Shown: piece after piece, positions 10,126-23,400 of the stretch
Position numbering within the stretch: position 1 is the stretch's first letter
Layout: every line of letters starts with the position of its first letter
Source of the DNA: Dermatophagoides farinae
Lineage: Eukaryota; Arthropoda; Arachnida; Sarcoptiformes; Pyroglyphidae
Direction of reading: 5' to 3'
DNA: 64,000 bases
Assembly (NCBI RefSeq): GCF_024713945.1
Contig: NC_134681.1
Coordinates: 434,001-498,000, forward strand
Position numbers and translations under genes: made by a program
Notes under the pieces: generated by a model
Seen by the model: the letters and a program-made list of their open reading frames with translations, nothing else
The model's database searches: none
Told to the model about the DNA's origin: nothing

Positions 10126-11868
10126 TCAATCAAAATATTCAATTTGTATAAATTGTAATCGACGTTTTCGTTTCTGTGATGATCGTGTCCGATGTTTATG
10201 TTGATTAGATTCATCATCATGTGGAATAATACAATGCAATGGATATAATGATGAAAATAATCCGGGAAATGATTCAATAACAAATTCAAATAATGAAAGG
10301 TAATCAAATTTTGTTAAACTATAAAGATCATTGTATTTATAATAATCTTGTATCATTTGTAATGATTCAAATGTTAAATCGGTGGTCATTTGTGTACAAA
10401 TAAAATTATGATCACATTGATATAGCCATAAATGATCATCATGAAATTTTTTCATCGTAATATGATGATGATGATTGTTGTTGTTGTTGTTGCTGTTATC
10501 GTTTTCGTTTATTAATGTATATCGTTTATCGATCGAATAGGCATTATATCGATTTTCATCCATTTCATCGTTTTTATTCAAAAATCGATCAATATTGGTC
10601 TGATATAAATCATCATTCGATAATGTTTCTAATATTTTTGATTGTTTATCCAATGATTTTTCTGTATTCATAAATATTTTATTCATATAATGTTGATAAT
10701 ATGTTTTGAGATTCGTTTCCAATGATTGACTTTGATGATGATTATGAATTTGTTTGTGTGGAAACCAAAAATCCAATTGATTGATCATCTTTCTTAAATC
10801 ATTCGATTCGAATAAAATTCCATAAAAATCACCATTATGATTAGTTAGTTTATTATCGATAGATTCCATATTAAAAATCTGATCCAAATGTTCAATAATC
10901 AATTCAAATCGAACAGGACGTAATTGTATTATGTGGAAAAAATTTTGTTCATTACATAAAAATGATGGCTGCAAATCCGATGTAATTACTATCGGTTTTC
11001 GTGAATATCGTATGATTGTTTTCAATGATCGCCATAATTCGTTTAATGATTTATTTTCATAAATAATTGCATCAATATCATCGAATAGAATTAATGATTT
11101 AGAAAAACCGTTAAAAATTTGTTCATGATTATTTTGCCATGTTGAATTATCAATCAGATATGATTGTGATGATTCATATAATTCATTTTGCAATGATTTC
11201 GGTGTCAAATGTTTAATGGTTGCATTGTATTCAAGTATATTGTATCCACAATCTTTGGCTACAGCATAAACCATTGATGTTTTACCGATACCATTCGATC
11301 CAAATATATAAAAACATTTACCAACACAATCAACATCATCGTCATCGTCTTCGTCATCATATTTATCATCATTATTGAATTTCATGTCCCAATTTTCAAG
11401 CCAATTTTTAAACGTTTTAATTTCATTCGTTTGTCCAATCATATTATCGATAGTTTTTGGTCGATATTTTTGTGTCCAAATGTTCATATCATCAATTGTT
11501 GATGATTGTATTACCGGATCAACATTTGTTGCAGTTTCATTATTGATTTTTCTTGTTGATTTTCGAATTACAACTTGTTGCTTCTTTTTTCTTTTCGGTT
11601 TTGTTGCCGGTGGTGGTTCATTTTCATCATCATCAATTACTTCAGTACTTGAAGAATGAATATCAATTTCTGTTAAATTATCGTCATCAATATCTGTTGT
11701 TGAATCATCATAATCAGCTATAATTTTTGGCGGTGATTTTGTTTTAGTTTTCACGTTTTTTCCATTTTTTCGATATTCAGACAAATTATTTTCATTTTTA
11801 TTGTTGCTACTGTTGTATAAAACATTAGAACGTTTTATGAAATAGTCGGTTATTTTATTTGATGACAT
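10126..11868 (-). CDS. ATAD5: ATAD5/Elg1-like AAA+ PCNA unloader
   Basis: Large subunit of the alternative clamp loader that removes PCNA from replicated DNA in the nucleus. It is a single exon of 580 codons, far shorter than human ATAD5 (over 1800). The RFC1/ATAD5-type motif WTQKYRP is at 131-137, followed by the AAA+ core: Walker A GSNGIGKTS (190-198), Walker B LILFDDID (259-266) and a sensor-1-like VITSD (294-298). An Asp-rich insert lies just before Walker A (about 167-180). The extreme N-terminus, KITDYF at 5-10, resembles a PCNA-interacting (PIP) box, though the usual first Gln is Ser. Residues 91-107 form a basic, probably nuclear-localisation stretch. The C-terminus ends in another basic patch and QFIQIEYFD. 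RFC1 is the main alternative, but no BRCT domain is present. The start is the first ATG, 5 nt after an in-frame stop. Confidence 0.87.
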   Translation of the reverse strand: MSSNKITDYFIKRSNVLYNSSNNKNENNLSEYRKNGKNVKTKTKSPPKIIADYDDSTTDIDDDNLTEIDIHSSSTEVIDDDENEPPPATKPKRKKKQQVVIRKSTRKINNETATNVDPVIQSSTIDDMNIWTQKYRPKTIDNMIGQTNEIKTFKNWLENWDMKFNNDDKYDDEDDDDDVDCVGKCFYIFGSNGIGKTSMVYAVAKDCGYNILEYNATIKHLTPKSLQNELYESSQSYLIDNSTWQNNHEQIFNGFSKSLILFDDIDAIIYENKSLNELWRSLKTIIRYSRKPIVITSDLQPSFLCNEQNFFHIIQLRPVRFELIIEHLDQIFNMESIDNKLTNHNGDFYGILFESNDLRKMINQLDFWFPHKQIHNHHQSQSLETNLKTYYQHYMNKIFMNTEKSLDKQSKILETLSNDDLYQTNIDRFLNKNDEMDENRYNAYSIDKRYTLINENDNSNNNNNNHHHHITMKKFHDDHLWLYQCDHNFICTQMTTDLTFESLQMIQDYYKYNDLYSLTKFDYLSLFEFVIESFPGLFSSLYPLHCIIPHDDESNQHKHRTRSSQKRKRRLQFIQIEYFD

Positions 11869-11972
11869 TTTCTATCAATAACCGGAATGGTAAAATAATG
11901 ATGAAACTATCAAAGAGAACAAAAAACAATGAGTACAAAATCAAATGTTCAAAACAAACAACAAATGAGTTT

Positions 11973-12003
11973 ACGCGCTATAAACAAAAAAAAAATAGCG
12001 CGT
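11973..12003. promoter_or_regulatory. Perfect CG-rich inverted repeat upstream of ATAD5-like gene
   Basis: ACGCGCTAT (11973-11981) and ATAGCGCGT (11995-12003) are exact reverse complements separated by a 13-nt A-rich loop. It lies 105-135 nt upstream of the ATG at 11868. CG-rich 9-bp arms are rare in this AT-rich sequence. It may be paired binding sites in a core promoter or a hairpin in the 5' UTR; function is inference. Confidence 0.5.
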
Positions 12004-15002
12004 CTATTGGGACACATCCCTGCACAATGAATCGAAATAGTATAAGCTTATTTTTTTTCACAGAATTGACAAAAGAAAAAAAAACATTCAAAATTCTTGA
12101 GAATTCTCGTGAGAATAGAATAGAATAAAATTGATTAAATTCTCTTTTATTTTCTTTCATTTTTTTTCACCATCATCAACATATTTGAAGATTTTGTCAA
12201 CGACGAATCTTATTTTTATTCATTATTATTGAAAGCAACAATAATAATAATAAATAAAATCAAAATTTAAATCGATTTTTGTTGGGTAAGAAATGACGCC
12301 AAGAGCTTAACGCTTTAAGAGATTTTTAAATAACGGCGCCAAGGCAACGCGTGGTCCGACGAAGCTCTAGTTATTGCATATGATTTCAATTATTCATAAA
12401 CTAATCGTTGTGAAACTTTTTTTTTTGCCTGGTTTTTTTTCTCTTGAATTATTCTGTTCATTTCAAGTTTCTCTCTCTCTCTCTCTTTCTTTCTTTCGTT
12501 GTAATGAATCTTGTACAATGATGAGAATATTGGTCTCCATTATTGAGAATATGAGTTTTTTTCACTGGTTTTTTTTCCATTATTTTCGATCTTTATCCAG
12601 ATCAAAGATGATAATGATGACCACAAGAAATGTATACACAAATATTGGTTGTTCTTTTTCTCATTACTCCCCCTTTATCTCTTTTTTTGGATTTTGTTTT
12701 GTTCTTGTTTCATCATATTGTATTGCATTCAATGATAAGCAAAATCAGACAATCAACAAAACGAGAGAAAAAAAATTAAATGAAACAAAGTGACAGATGA
12801 CCATTCTATTCATTCTGTTATTCTTTGTTTCATTCTATTTATTTTTTTTTTAGTTTAGTTTAGTTTTTCGTTTTCGGAATGTCATTCCGATATATAATTA
12901 ACATTATACAAAAGAAAAAACGAATAGACCATTAATGAAACAATTGTTCGCGTGTGTGTGTGGCGTTAATGGTTGAAATGGAATTTGTAGATCATCATCA
13001 TCATATTTGTGTAATTACAAATGATATCATCATGACCTAAACCACCATTTGCCTGAAAAAAATGACAATTCATTTTACCAATCCTAAATGTACACATATA
13101 TAAAAAAACATTTCATATAGCAAAATTATTCTCTCTTTATTTCAATGTGTGCGACCAAAGAAGAAAATAGAGAAAAAAAGGACCACCACCACACCATAAT
13201 ATTGAATTTTTTTCTCAAAAATCAACTCATACACACATTATTAAATAATATCGGCGGCAGTGTAAATAATTTCATTTCAGATTGTCTCACTATGGCAGAG
13301 AATGGAATGGTAAAAAAAAACTGAAAATTTTGTTGATTTTCTCACCGATCTACTTAAAATCTAAACCACATCACCCACCAAAAAAAATAAATAATCCTGT
13401 CATCATACATCATTCACACACACACACACACACTCAAAAAAGATTATTGAAAATGAAAAACGAAAATTCCGGTTCATTTCAATTTTTTTCTTTTTTTCAT
13501 TCTTTGGTCTCCACTCATCCATTTTGTTCCATTTTTTCAATAACTTGCATGAATAGAATAACTAGACAGACATACAGACAGTCAGACAGACAGACAGAGA
13601 GAGACACAATTTATTTCATACTTGAAACGAATAAAATAAAACAAAACAAAGAATATGAAACAAAGAATCCAGATGAATAGATGTGATACTATTTTATACT
13701 ATTCTCTATAAATTCAGTAAATTCTCTCTCCTTTTCTCTCATTTTTTTACACCGAAAAAAAATAAATAAATAAAATATATTCGCTTATTTATTCTGTTGA
13801 TTTGTATAAACTTCATGAAAGGGTAAAATAAAATTTAAAAACAAAACGAAAAATGAAAAATGAAAATTCTTTGCTCATAATTTATCATCATTGGAATGGA
13901 ATGAAAATGAAAAAAATTATACAATACCGGCTGTCTATGCTTTCATGAATATTTGATTGTAATTTAAAAATTTGAATTGATAAAAAAAAAATTTTTTTTT
14001 TTTGAAAAATTCTTGAAAATTGTTCAAAATGAATTTCAGAATCAAATACAAATATTCAGTAGAAAAAAAGTGTACAAAGTTCTTCGTATATATATTCTTA
14101 TTGGATGTGATAGAAATGAATTCAACGGCTATATATAAATGAATCCATGGTAGAAATCACATATATATCAGTATGAACAGAATGCTTGAAGGACAAGAAA
14201 AAATACTTATGGACCGTATTGCCTATATTCTATTCTTTTTCTTTTAGTATAAATGGTATATATACGATTATATTTTTGCTGTGTATATATATGATTTGGT
14301 AAAGCCAGAAGAATCGGTAGAATTTTTTTTCCTTGTTGTTTCCTTGCCGAAACCTTGTTTTTGTCTATGTGTGTGTGTGTGTGTGTTTGTCTGAAGTAAA
14401 ATTCTTTTTTTTTCTATTATTTCTATACACGTTTCCTTGAATTTGTTTATGGGAGTGTGTGTGTTTGTTGCCTATTTGCAATTGGTACTTTATCTATTTT
14501 TTTTTCTTCGAAAAATTCATAAAAAATTTTTTTTCTTTCATTGATTCTTCAAGCGTACACGCATATTCTTTATTCTCTATTCAATACTCAATTCAATTCA
14601 ATGTTCAATCATTTTATACATTTTTTTTGATCGTTTCATCATCATCATCATCATCATCATTATCATTGGTTGTTATTGATTCGAAATAGATAAGGGGCGC
14701 CCGGCATTTTATTCTATTCACTTTGCTATATATTTTTTTTTCATCAAATTTTGTTAAAGAAAAAATAGATTTTCTTTCATTCTACATTATTTTACTTATT
14801 TAGTAATGGAACTAATGAAACTAAAGAAATTGTAAAAATGCAAGATGAAAATGGGCAGATAAATTCACTGATATTGAGGCTTTATGTTGCTTAATAGTTG
14901 AGATCATTTATTATTATTATTATCATTATTATTATTTGGTTTTTTTCTCAATTGTTCTCATACGCACTCACACACACACACACAAAAATTGGAACCGTAT
15001 GT

Positions 15003-15545
15003 ACGCATGCGAATATAATCATCATCATCATTATTATTATTATTATTATGGAATTAGAAATGACGGAACCACCACCTAATTGCCAAATTACGTCATGTCT
15101 CCGTTTTATTTTTTTTCTATAGAATCCAAATGTATACTAAAACATTATTATTATTATCATCATAATAACCAACAATAGACGATTATGGCGACATTCAGTG
15201 GCCAACAATGAATTATAAATGGAATTGCGCACTATAATAAAAAAAAATAGGAAGAATAATGAAAAAAAAAACAGAAAAAAAATTCTAACAATCATGGCCG
15301 CCACTACCATTATTATTATTATTATTATTATTAATATGGATCGATGGATTCTATTTTTTATATATAGTAAAATGAATATATATGATAATTCTGTGCGTGT
15401 GTGTGTCGATTTTTGAACAAAAAAAAATTTTTATTTTTTATTTTTCTTTCTTGCTTCTTCCTTCTTCTTATCTATTGTATAGTGTTGTTGATACTGAAAG
15501 CGAGAGACCATTTTTCGTCAAATATTTGATTGCGATACGCATGCG
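15003..15545. promoter_or_regulatory. Pair of TACGCATGCGAA motifs
   Basis: The 12-mer TACGCATGCGAA occurs at 15002-15013 and again at 15536-15547. The core matches NRF1/Ewg-type half sites. The pair lies about 2-2.5 kb upstream of the Fife-like start codon and could mark an alternative promoter. Only the repeat itself is observed. Confidence 0.25.
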
Positions 15546-17478
15546 AATCTCATATATCGTATGGAACAATATTCTTAATTCTGTTTCATATAGATAGATG
15601 GATAGATGAATAGGAAAAAAACCCAGCAAAAATAAAAAAAAATTTTCATTATGACGACATACCGCTGCTCCAAAGCTGTTCACCGTTTGAAAAAAAACTA
15701 TGGCCCAAAAAAAAAAAAAAAAATTCAGATAGAATCAACAAAAGGAGAGAGTGAATGAACAAAAAAAAAATGGAAATTCGTTGTTATGAAATAATGTCCT
15801 AGCCAAAAATTTGAATCAAATTCGACAATGACAACGATGAAAAGAATGAATAAATAGAATAATATAATAGAATAAAAATTGTCAACCATCAACGTACCAA
15901 TAAAACTATTTGCGCTACGATATTGTTACGGTGAAGTGGAATAAAAATAGGAATCCGACCACTTTCATTCAAGAATCCATGTGATATGATCATCAGTGTG
16001 ACGGTGATGCTGCTGCTGGTGATGGTGTTGGTGGTAGTAGTACTGATGAGATGGTCATGATCATCATTATTTAGTTGGCGCCTAAGCTGTTCACTATTTG
16101 TGTAATAGTTTCGACGTTTTTAGATATATGTCCTTTTTCTTTCTTTTTTTCTAATTCTTGATTCGACCATTTTTTTTTTCATTTCATTTCACTCACTATA
16201 ATACAATCAGAAAAAACATATACACACAAACACCATCATTATCGAAAAGTTTTTTTGACTATGAATGTTGTTAGTATATGGCGTTTCTGTGATACAGTTT
16301 AGTGATGAAACTGATAATATCTATGTAATGTTTGTTTTTGTGTGTGTTTGTGTGTATGTGTGTGCATGTGTGTTTCAGGTTTTCCAAAAAGAATTTTTCA
16401 CTTTCATCTCATTTCTCGTTGAATTATAACTGTATGTGTTAGTGTGTGTGTGTGTATGTGTTAGTGTGTTTGTTGGATTGAGAATGACTTGAATAAACTT
16501 GATTCCATGATTTGTGAGAATGAGAAGAAAAAAAAAACAAAACAAAAAACAAAAGAAATAATGAAACCTCAAACAAGCAACAAAACAAAAACAAAACAAA
16601 AAAAAGAAATATATTCATTTCGTTAATCTGACTGTGAAGAAATGATGATGATGAATTTTAATATCCATATATGGTGTTGGTGATTATTCAACAACAACGA
16701 TTAGAGAGGAAAAAAAATTTTGTATTCTGTGCAACCTTTGACCCTTCAACAGCAACAACAACAACAACATCTTCAATCATTATTATTTAATCAAACTTGA
16801 AATTTAAATTTGAAATTTTTTTTTTAATAGTCTTTGATTACAACGAAATATGAGAAAATGTCCCATTAAAATGCCTTATTGTTCCATAATTATGATTTCC
16901 GTCGTTTTTCGTCGTTTTTGTGATTTATAATTTTTAATATATGTAAATTAATGGGACAATTTGTGGTTTAATATAGTTCTCTATTTGTGTTGTTTGTGAG
17001 TTTGTTTTTTTTTTGTTAAATGTGTGAATATTTCCATGTGTCTTGTGTGTCATTCAGAAATTGGATTCAGAATCGACAGAATAAAATAAAAAAAAAAGAA
17101 GAAAAGAAAATCATTTTTCCTGATTATTTTGAGTATTAGAAATTTTGTTGAAAATCAAGTGAAAAAAATAAAGAAATCTATCAAATCTATTATAGCTCAA
17201 ATTGTTTTTCGTTTGTTCATTCATTCATTTTTTTTGTTGTGTTTATGTTTGTTTTGATTTACAAATAAAAATTTGCCAAGTTCTAGCTTCATTTTCATCA
17301 TTATCATCATCATCATCATCATTATCACAGTTAACATCTCATAATTATCCCAGAAAATAGAAAATTCTTCATTCTATAGCAATCCTTTTTCTATTCATTT
17401 CTCAATTATTAGATTTTAGTAAAAAAAAACACACACACAAAAAACGTTTCTATTATAAGCGTTTAGTTTAATTAGATA

Positions 17479-20400
17479 ATGGGAAATGAAGAAAGTCAAT
17501 TTCAGAATAATCCACAACAACATCAATATCAACAAAATCAAGCTAGATTGAATTCTAGCTTTTTAAATTCTATTGGTGGTGGTGGAAACGATAATTTTCA
17601 ACATTTGCAACACCAACAACAACAACAACAACAACAATCGAGCAATATGAATGTTTTATCATCAATGACATCAAATCTGGCTCAAAAAGCTGCCGGTAAT
17701 GCCAATCAAACTGGATCAATGTTCAATTCAATTGGACAATTATCAACATCATTTCCAAATAGTATTAAACCAATGAATCAATTAATTAATCAATTTCATC
17801 CAGGATCATTTCCTGGTATTGGCGGTATTGGACCTAGATCTACTGGACCAGGACCACCGACAACAAATACGATGACAAATTCTATGCCCAATAATACCTC
17901 ATCATCATTAGGATCTAATGTAGCAACAGCAACAAATATGACAGCTAATACAACAATAGCAAAATCTCCAATACCTTCACAAGTGCCCGAAGTTGATCTA
18001 AGTGGTTTGACTGAAGAGGAAAAACAAATGATACAATCTGTAATGGCTAGAGCTCAACAGGATACACAAAGTTCAATGCCACATACACCACAGGCTCCAG
18101 TATCAGCATCATCATCAAAAATATCGTCAACAGCAACAACAACCACAACACAACAATTGTCATCATCATCATCAGCAGCAGCGACATCAACGGCAATGCA
18201 TCAACAACAACAACATCATCATTCACATCCACAAACTTCATCAATAATGCCATATTCTAATGAGTAAGTATATCATAAAATATTGAATCATTGAAATTCT
18301 ATTTTGATCATTTACGTATCATGAGTCAATGTACGAATCAAATTCTAAGAATTACTTTGAACAACAAAAAAAATAACAACAAAAAAATTTTGTTTTTTGT
18401 TATTGAAATAGGAAACAAATTAACGAACAATTCTTTAAACCATTATACATTTATTTTATTTCTAAATCAGCCATTTATAATTTTAGAAATTCTGGACCAA
18501 GATGACGTCAATTTTCATGTTTTTTTTCATTTCATAAAAAAAACAAAATCTGGATTCTTGTTCATCTTGATAAATTGTTTGCAAATATATAAGTATTATT
18601 TTGGTTTGAGAGACTAGTATATATGCGTGTGTGTATGCATAAAAAAAACAAGAATCCAAATGTAACATTTAAAATTATCATTGTATCACTATTTTATATT
18701 TATTTGATGAATTGAATGAATAAATTTTATCAACAATCTAGAAAATTGTTTCAAATTCTCGAATTTCTTGCCCAACAATAGTGATGATGATGATGATGTC
18801 TGTTTGTTCAAATTCATTGTAATATATAGTGTATAAAACAACAATAGGCAATCAACATACAATTGTCTTGTCTTGTTGAGCAAAAAAAAAAAATCATCAA
18901 TTTCATCTCATTACTTTGATTTATTCATCTATTTTGTTTTTTTTTATATTTTTCAACACACGATAACAAATTTCATTTTATATTCTTTCACTATACATTA
19001 TTGCATCATTTTGTATGATTACATAATAAAATAAGGGGAGATGAAATTCTGATGAAAATTATTTGAGCCTTCAACAACAACAACCAGAGTGCCGATGTGG
19101 TGAAACAAACAACAACGAATACAAGTAAAAAAAAAAAAAAAGTTTGCAAATACAAAATGGGTATTGTAATTCCATTAATGTAATTCGACCAACTTTTTTC
19201 TATTTATTTTTTTCTGTGTTTGTGTCTATGTGCGTTCGTGTGTGTGTGTGTTTTCAATACCTATGATGATGACGATGACGACGATGATGATCCAATATTA
19301 TTTCTCATTTACAATTCTATTATTAGAGATTGTGAGAAAGACGAAGATAGAAAAAAAAAGAGGGAAAGAGAAAAAAATTGAAATGAAATAAAATGAATTG
19401 TCAATTCAAAACAAAACCAAACCAAAAAAAAAAACCCGTCTCAATCATTTTGGGTTTCAAATCAGTGAGAAAAAAAATTGTGAATTGAAAAATTTATAAA
19501 TTTTCTACGCCCTCCATTTTTCATTATATATATATCGATTTTTTTTTGTTTCATTTCAAATTTTCAAATTCACAAATTTTTTTCTCTCTTTTATTTGATT
19601 GAAATGAATTATATTGTCTTTTCACTTTCTTTTGTGTGTGTGTGTGTGTGTGTATGTATGTTTTATGGTTAGTCACCGTATATATTAATGTCTATATTCT
19701 ATTGATTTTTTATGTTGATGCTGAAAAATTCTAATATCATCCTATTCACTATTTATTTTAGATACATGTCTATTTCTTTATCTTTATTTCTATACATCTT
19801 TATGTGTTTTATCTTTACTTGTACTTGATTGGAATAATGAAAATAAATTAGCAAAATGACTCAGGTGTTCACGAATTTTGTCAATGTTTTTCTTTTTTTT
19901 TTCTTCTTCTTCTTCTATTTTATCACAATCTCATTCAATTCGATGTCATTGTCATAAGTACAAAAGTATTATGTATGTGAAATGTAAAAAGCACTTGTCT
20001 CTGTCTGTGTATGAATGAATTAAAGCCAGTATAGAATTCAAAAATAGAAAGTAAAAGAAACAAAAAAAAAAATTCTGCCCACAAACCAATGAAAAAGTAA
20101 TGATAATATCATCTACACAAACAAGAATAAAAAAAAGTTCGTTTATGGGTATATAACTGTGTGTGTGTGTATATGCGGGAGGGGATGGGGGATAGTAAAG
20201 GAGAAACAAGAAAAGAAAAGAAAGAACAATAAAAAAAAAGTTGATGAAAAATGAGTATTTTTTTCCATTATTCTATTCATTTGATTATATAACGAAAAAA
20301 AAATTCATGCATTTTCCAATTTAAACATCAAAAAAAAATGTTGGATGTAATATTGTTCGAATTAACTGTTGTTTGTATTTGTAATGTGTACACAAATCTA

Positions 20401-23400
20401 CACAAATCGATAATACGATTGCATTTGAAATTTTAGTGTGTGTGTGTGTGTGTGTGGGCGGATGTATGGATGATATTTCGTTTTTGAATGTTAATAATAA
20501 TAAGGTATTATTATTTGTATAAAATTCATCGAAAAAAGGATTTTCATTTTATCCATTACTCTTTATTTTAATCTCATTGCAAATACCCACTATGAATAGG
20601 GCTGTTTGTTCCTGTTATTTTATTTATTTATTTATTTATTTTTTTTGCTTTTGCTGATTGAATGCTTTCAACATTATCATCATCATCGTCATAGTCTTGG
20701 AACCAAAATGAAACTTGCACTCACACCGTTATTGTGTGTCCTTGGTTCATATATACTAGATTCGTCCTATGTTACGATATTTTTTTTTTTTTTTACCAAT
20801 GTTTGATTCGGCTTCGGCAAGTTTTATGCTCTTGATACACAAACAAAAACACACAAACACACACACACACACATACGTACATACATAGTGAGCATTTTAG
20901 TCTGATCTCACTTCTTTTAGATTGTAAATTCTGTGCTCTGAATCCTTGATTCTGACCTAGTTTTTTGTTTTATATACCATACGTTTAAAGAATCGAGAGC
21001 AATGGGCTTTATATTATATACATACACTGACAAATAGATAGATTGACACAGAAATGAATTTTTGGTTGCCTGGTTGGTTCAGCTGAATATATTTTAGTAT
21101 ATTATATTGATATCGATATAATTTTTATTTTCAACATATAGAACATATATATACTAAAAAATTATTATGAAATGAGATAAAATTGATCTCAATGACTTCA
21201 TCATTGTTGTGGTCAAATATTTTTTTCCAAATAATATATTATTATTATAAAATAATGAATGCTGAATGAGAAATGAAAATTCTTGTGAAAAATAATTAAT
21301 CAGAATCCATTCTGATCAATATGAATCAAAGACAAATTTCAACATAATAAACACATTGGACATTATGAAAAATGAAAATTTTTCTAAAAAAAAAACATCA
21401 AAATAAAATTTAAATTAAATAGAAATTTGTCTGCAAAATGATCTCATTGTTATTGTTATCATGTTTGTTAGGGTTACGTTTTTCAGAATTTGATAATATC
21501 TAGTTTCTAAATGTTTGTTCATTTATTTATGATGTGAGATTTTTTTTTTCTCGTTTGTTTGTTTGTTATTGTTTTTTTTGTCTGCGTGTGTGTCTGTGTC
21601 TCATTTTTTTTTCATTTTATTATCATTGCGTATAAATTTCACAAAGTTGAATTTTTTTTTTTGTTGTTGCCCTTTCTCTTTTGTCTATTCCATGGCTTTA
21701 TTAGTTTGTCTTTTTTTTCCATTTGACAAGTTTTGAAACGTAGTGATAGAGAAAATTGTTTCAAATTGCTGTCGTCTATATGATATGACATTCATTTATC
21801 ATGCAGAAAAAAAAATTAATTTGATTCAAATTCATATATATGTGAAAACATTTGAATTTTAGTCACATTTAGTCTTGGAAAAATCTGTTGTATTTTTGTT
21901 TTTGTTGTTCTTGTTGTTGAAATGAGAAATTTGATTTTTCATTTTTAATGAAAAAAAAAATTTTCTTCAATTACAGAATGCAAAAACAACAACAACAATT
22001 ATCAAGAAATGGACAACAATTTGGTTCACAGCAACAACAACAACACCCACAACCACAACCACAACCACAATCAAATTCTCAACAACAATTTAACATGATG
22101 GCTACAAATTCGATGCCAATAACATCAACATCATCGATTACAATGGCAACAACTGGATCGTATCAGGAACAACAACAACAACAAAGACAAATGGGTGGTG
22201 GTGGTGGTGGTAGTGGTGGCACTGGACAACAACAACCAAACAGTAATACAATGATGATGATTACATCCTGTTCAATATGCCATAGAGATATAGAACAAAA
22301 TTTATTGATCAAATGTAGTGATTGTTTTAAAATGTTTTGCCAACAATGTGGACAACAAGATTCAAATAGACAGGTATTTATTTATTTATTTATTTATTTA
22401 TTTATTTTCTTCATTTAAATTGTATGAAAAAAATAAATTAAATTTAAACTTTTTCAATTTTTCATTTGAAAATAGATACGATGTTGTATTGAATGTTATA
22501 AAAGACGACAAATGTTACCGCCTAGTCTAGTGCCTCCACCATCAGTATCATCAACAACATTATCATCATCAACAACATCGAATTTAAATTCATCAAATTT
22601 AAATCAACAACAACAAATACAACCGTATTCAAATCAAATTATGCCACAAACATCAACAGCTACAACGAATATGAATTCATTCGAACAACAAGCAATTATT
22701 CAACAACAATTAAATTCACAAAATATTCCATCATCTATGGCTCAAGATAATAGTTATTATCAACAACAACAACAACAGCCAGGTTTAGGACCACAACAAC
22801 AGCAACAACAACAAAAGCAGCCAAATATTTACAATAATCAAAATGATGGTACAATTAATCAACAATCTAGCTCAACAATGATGAATATGGCTGGTAATAA
22901 TAATCAAATGATTGGGCAGCCATCCTTAATAAAACAACCAACAACAACAATGATGCCAAATACTTCGATTCAATCTATACCAAATGCACAACAACAACAA
23001 CAACAACAACAACCATTCATACAAACACATGCAAATATGAATTATACAAATCAACAGGCGACAAATGTAACAAATCAACAAACACAATTACAACAAACAG
23101 GAATTCATGGACAACAACAATTTATGGATCCAACAAATAGAACAAATTTATTATATAATCCAGATGGAACCATACAACAGTCTCATCAGCAATCATCAAT
23201 GAATCAGAATCAAGCACTTATGCAGCAACAACAGCAGCCACAATCGATGATTCAACAGAATACATCATCATTAACAAATCAAAATTGCCTAAATCAGTCT
23301 TCCGAAATGATTGATGTATATGGTCAACCGATTGTCAATCGGTCTATTCAAGGTCCACAACAACAACAAAATTTTTCAATGGGACCACAACAAATTTCAG

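Larger units (their letters stand above)
11869..17478. other. 5.6-kb non-coding block between divergent ATAD5-like and Fife-like genes
   Basis: No protein family is recognisable on either strand; the ORFs are low-complexity reads. It should contain the promoter of the minus-strand ATAD5-like gene at its left end and promoter and 5' UTR exon(s) of the plus-strand Fife-like gene. The Fife ATG follows TTTAATTAG, a possible 5' UTR splice acceptor. Notable parts are a CG-rich inverted repeat at 11973-12003, a CG-rich patch at 12295-12370, and ACGCATGCG motifs at 15003 and 15537. Repeats include (CA)n near 13417, (CAGA)n near 13566-13600, (ATT)n near 14915, 15033 and 15310, and (TG)n near 14369, 16340 and 16440. 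Confidence 0.6.

Noticed and set aside
12374-13680. ORFs of 139 and 132 residues between ATAD5 and Fife
   Set aside because: Phe/Ser-rich reads of T-rich and (CA)n DNA; no domain, no codon bias and no homologue recognised.
18503-18510. Perfect CRE TGACGTCA in Fife intron 1
   Set aside because: A single 8-mer in 64 kb is close to chance; noted only in the intron entry.
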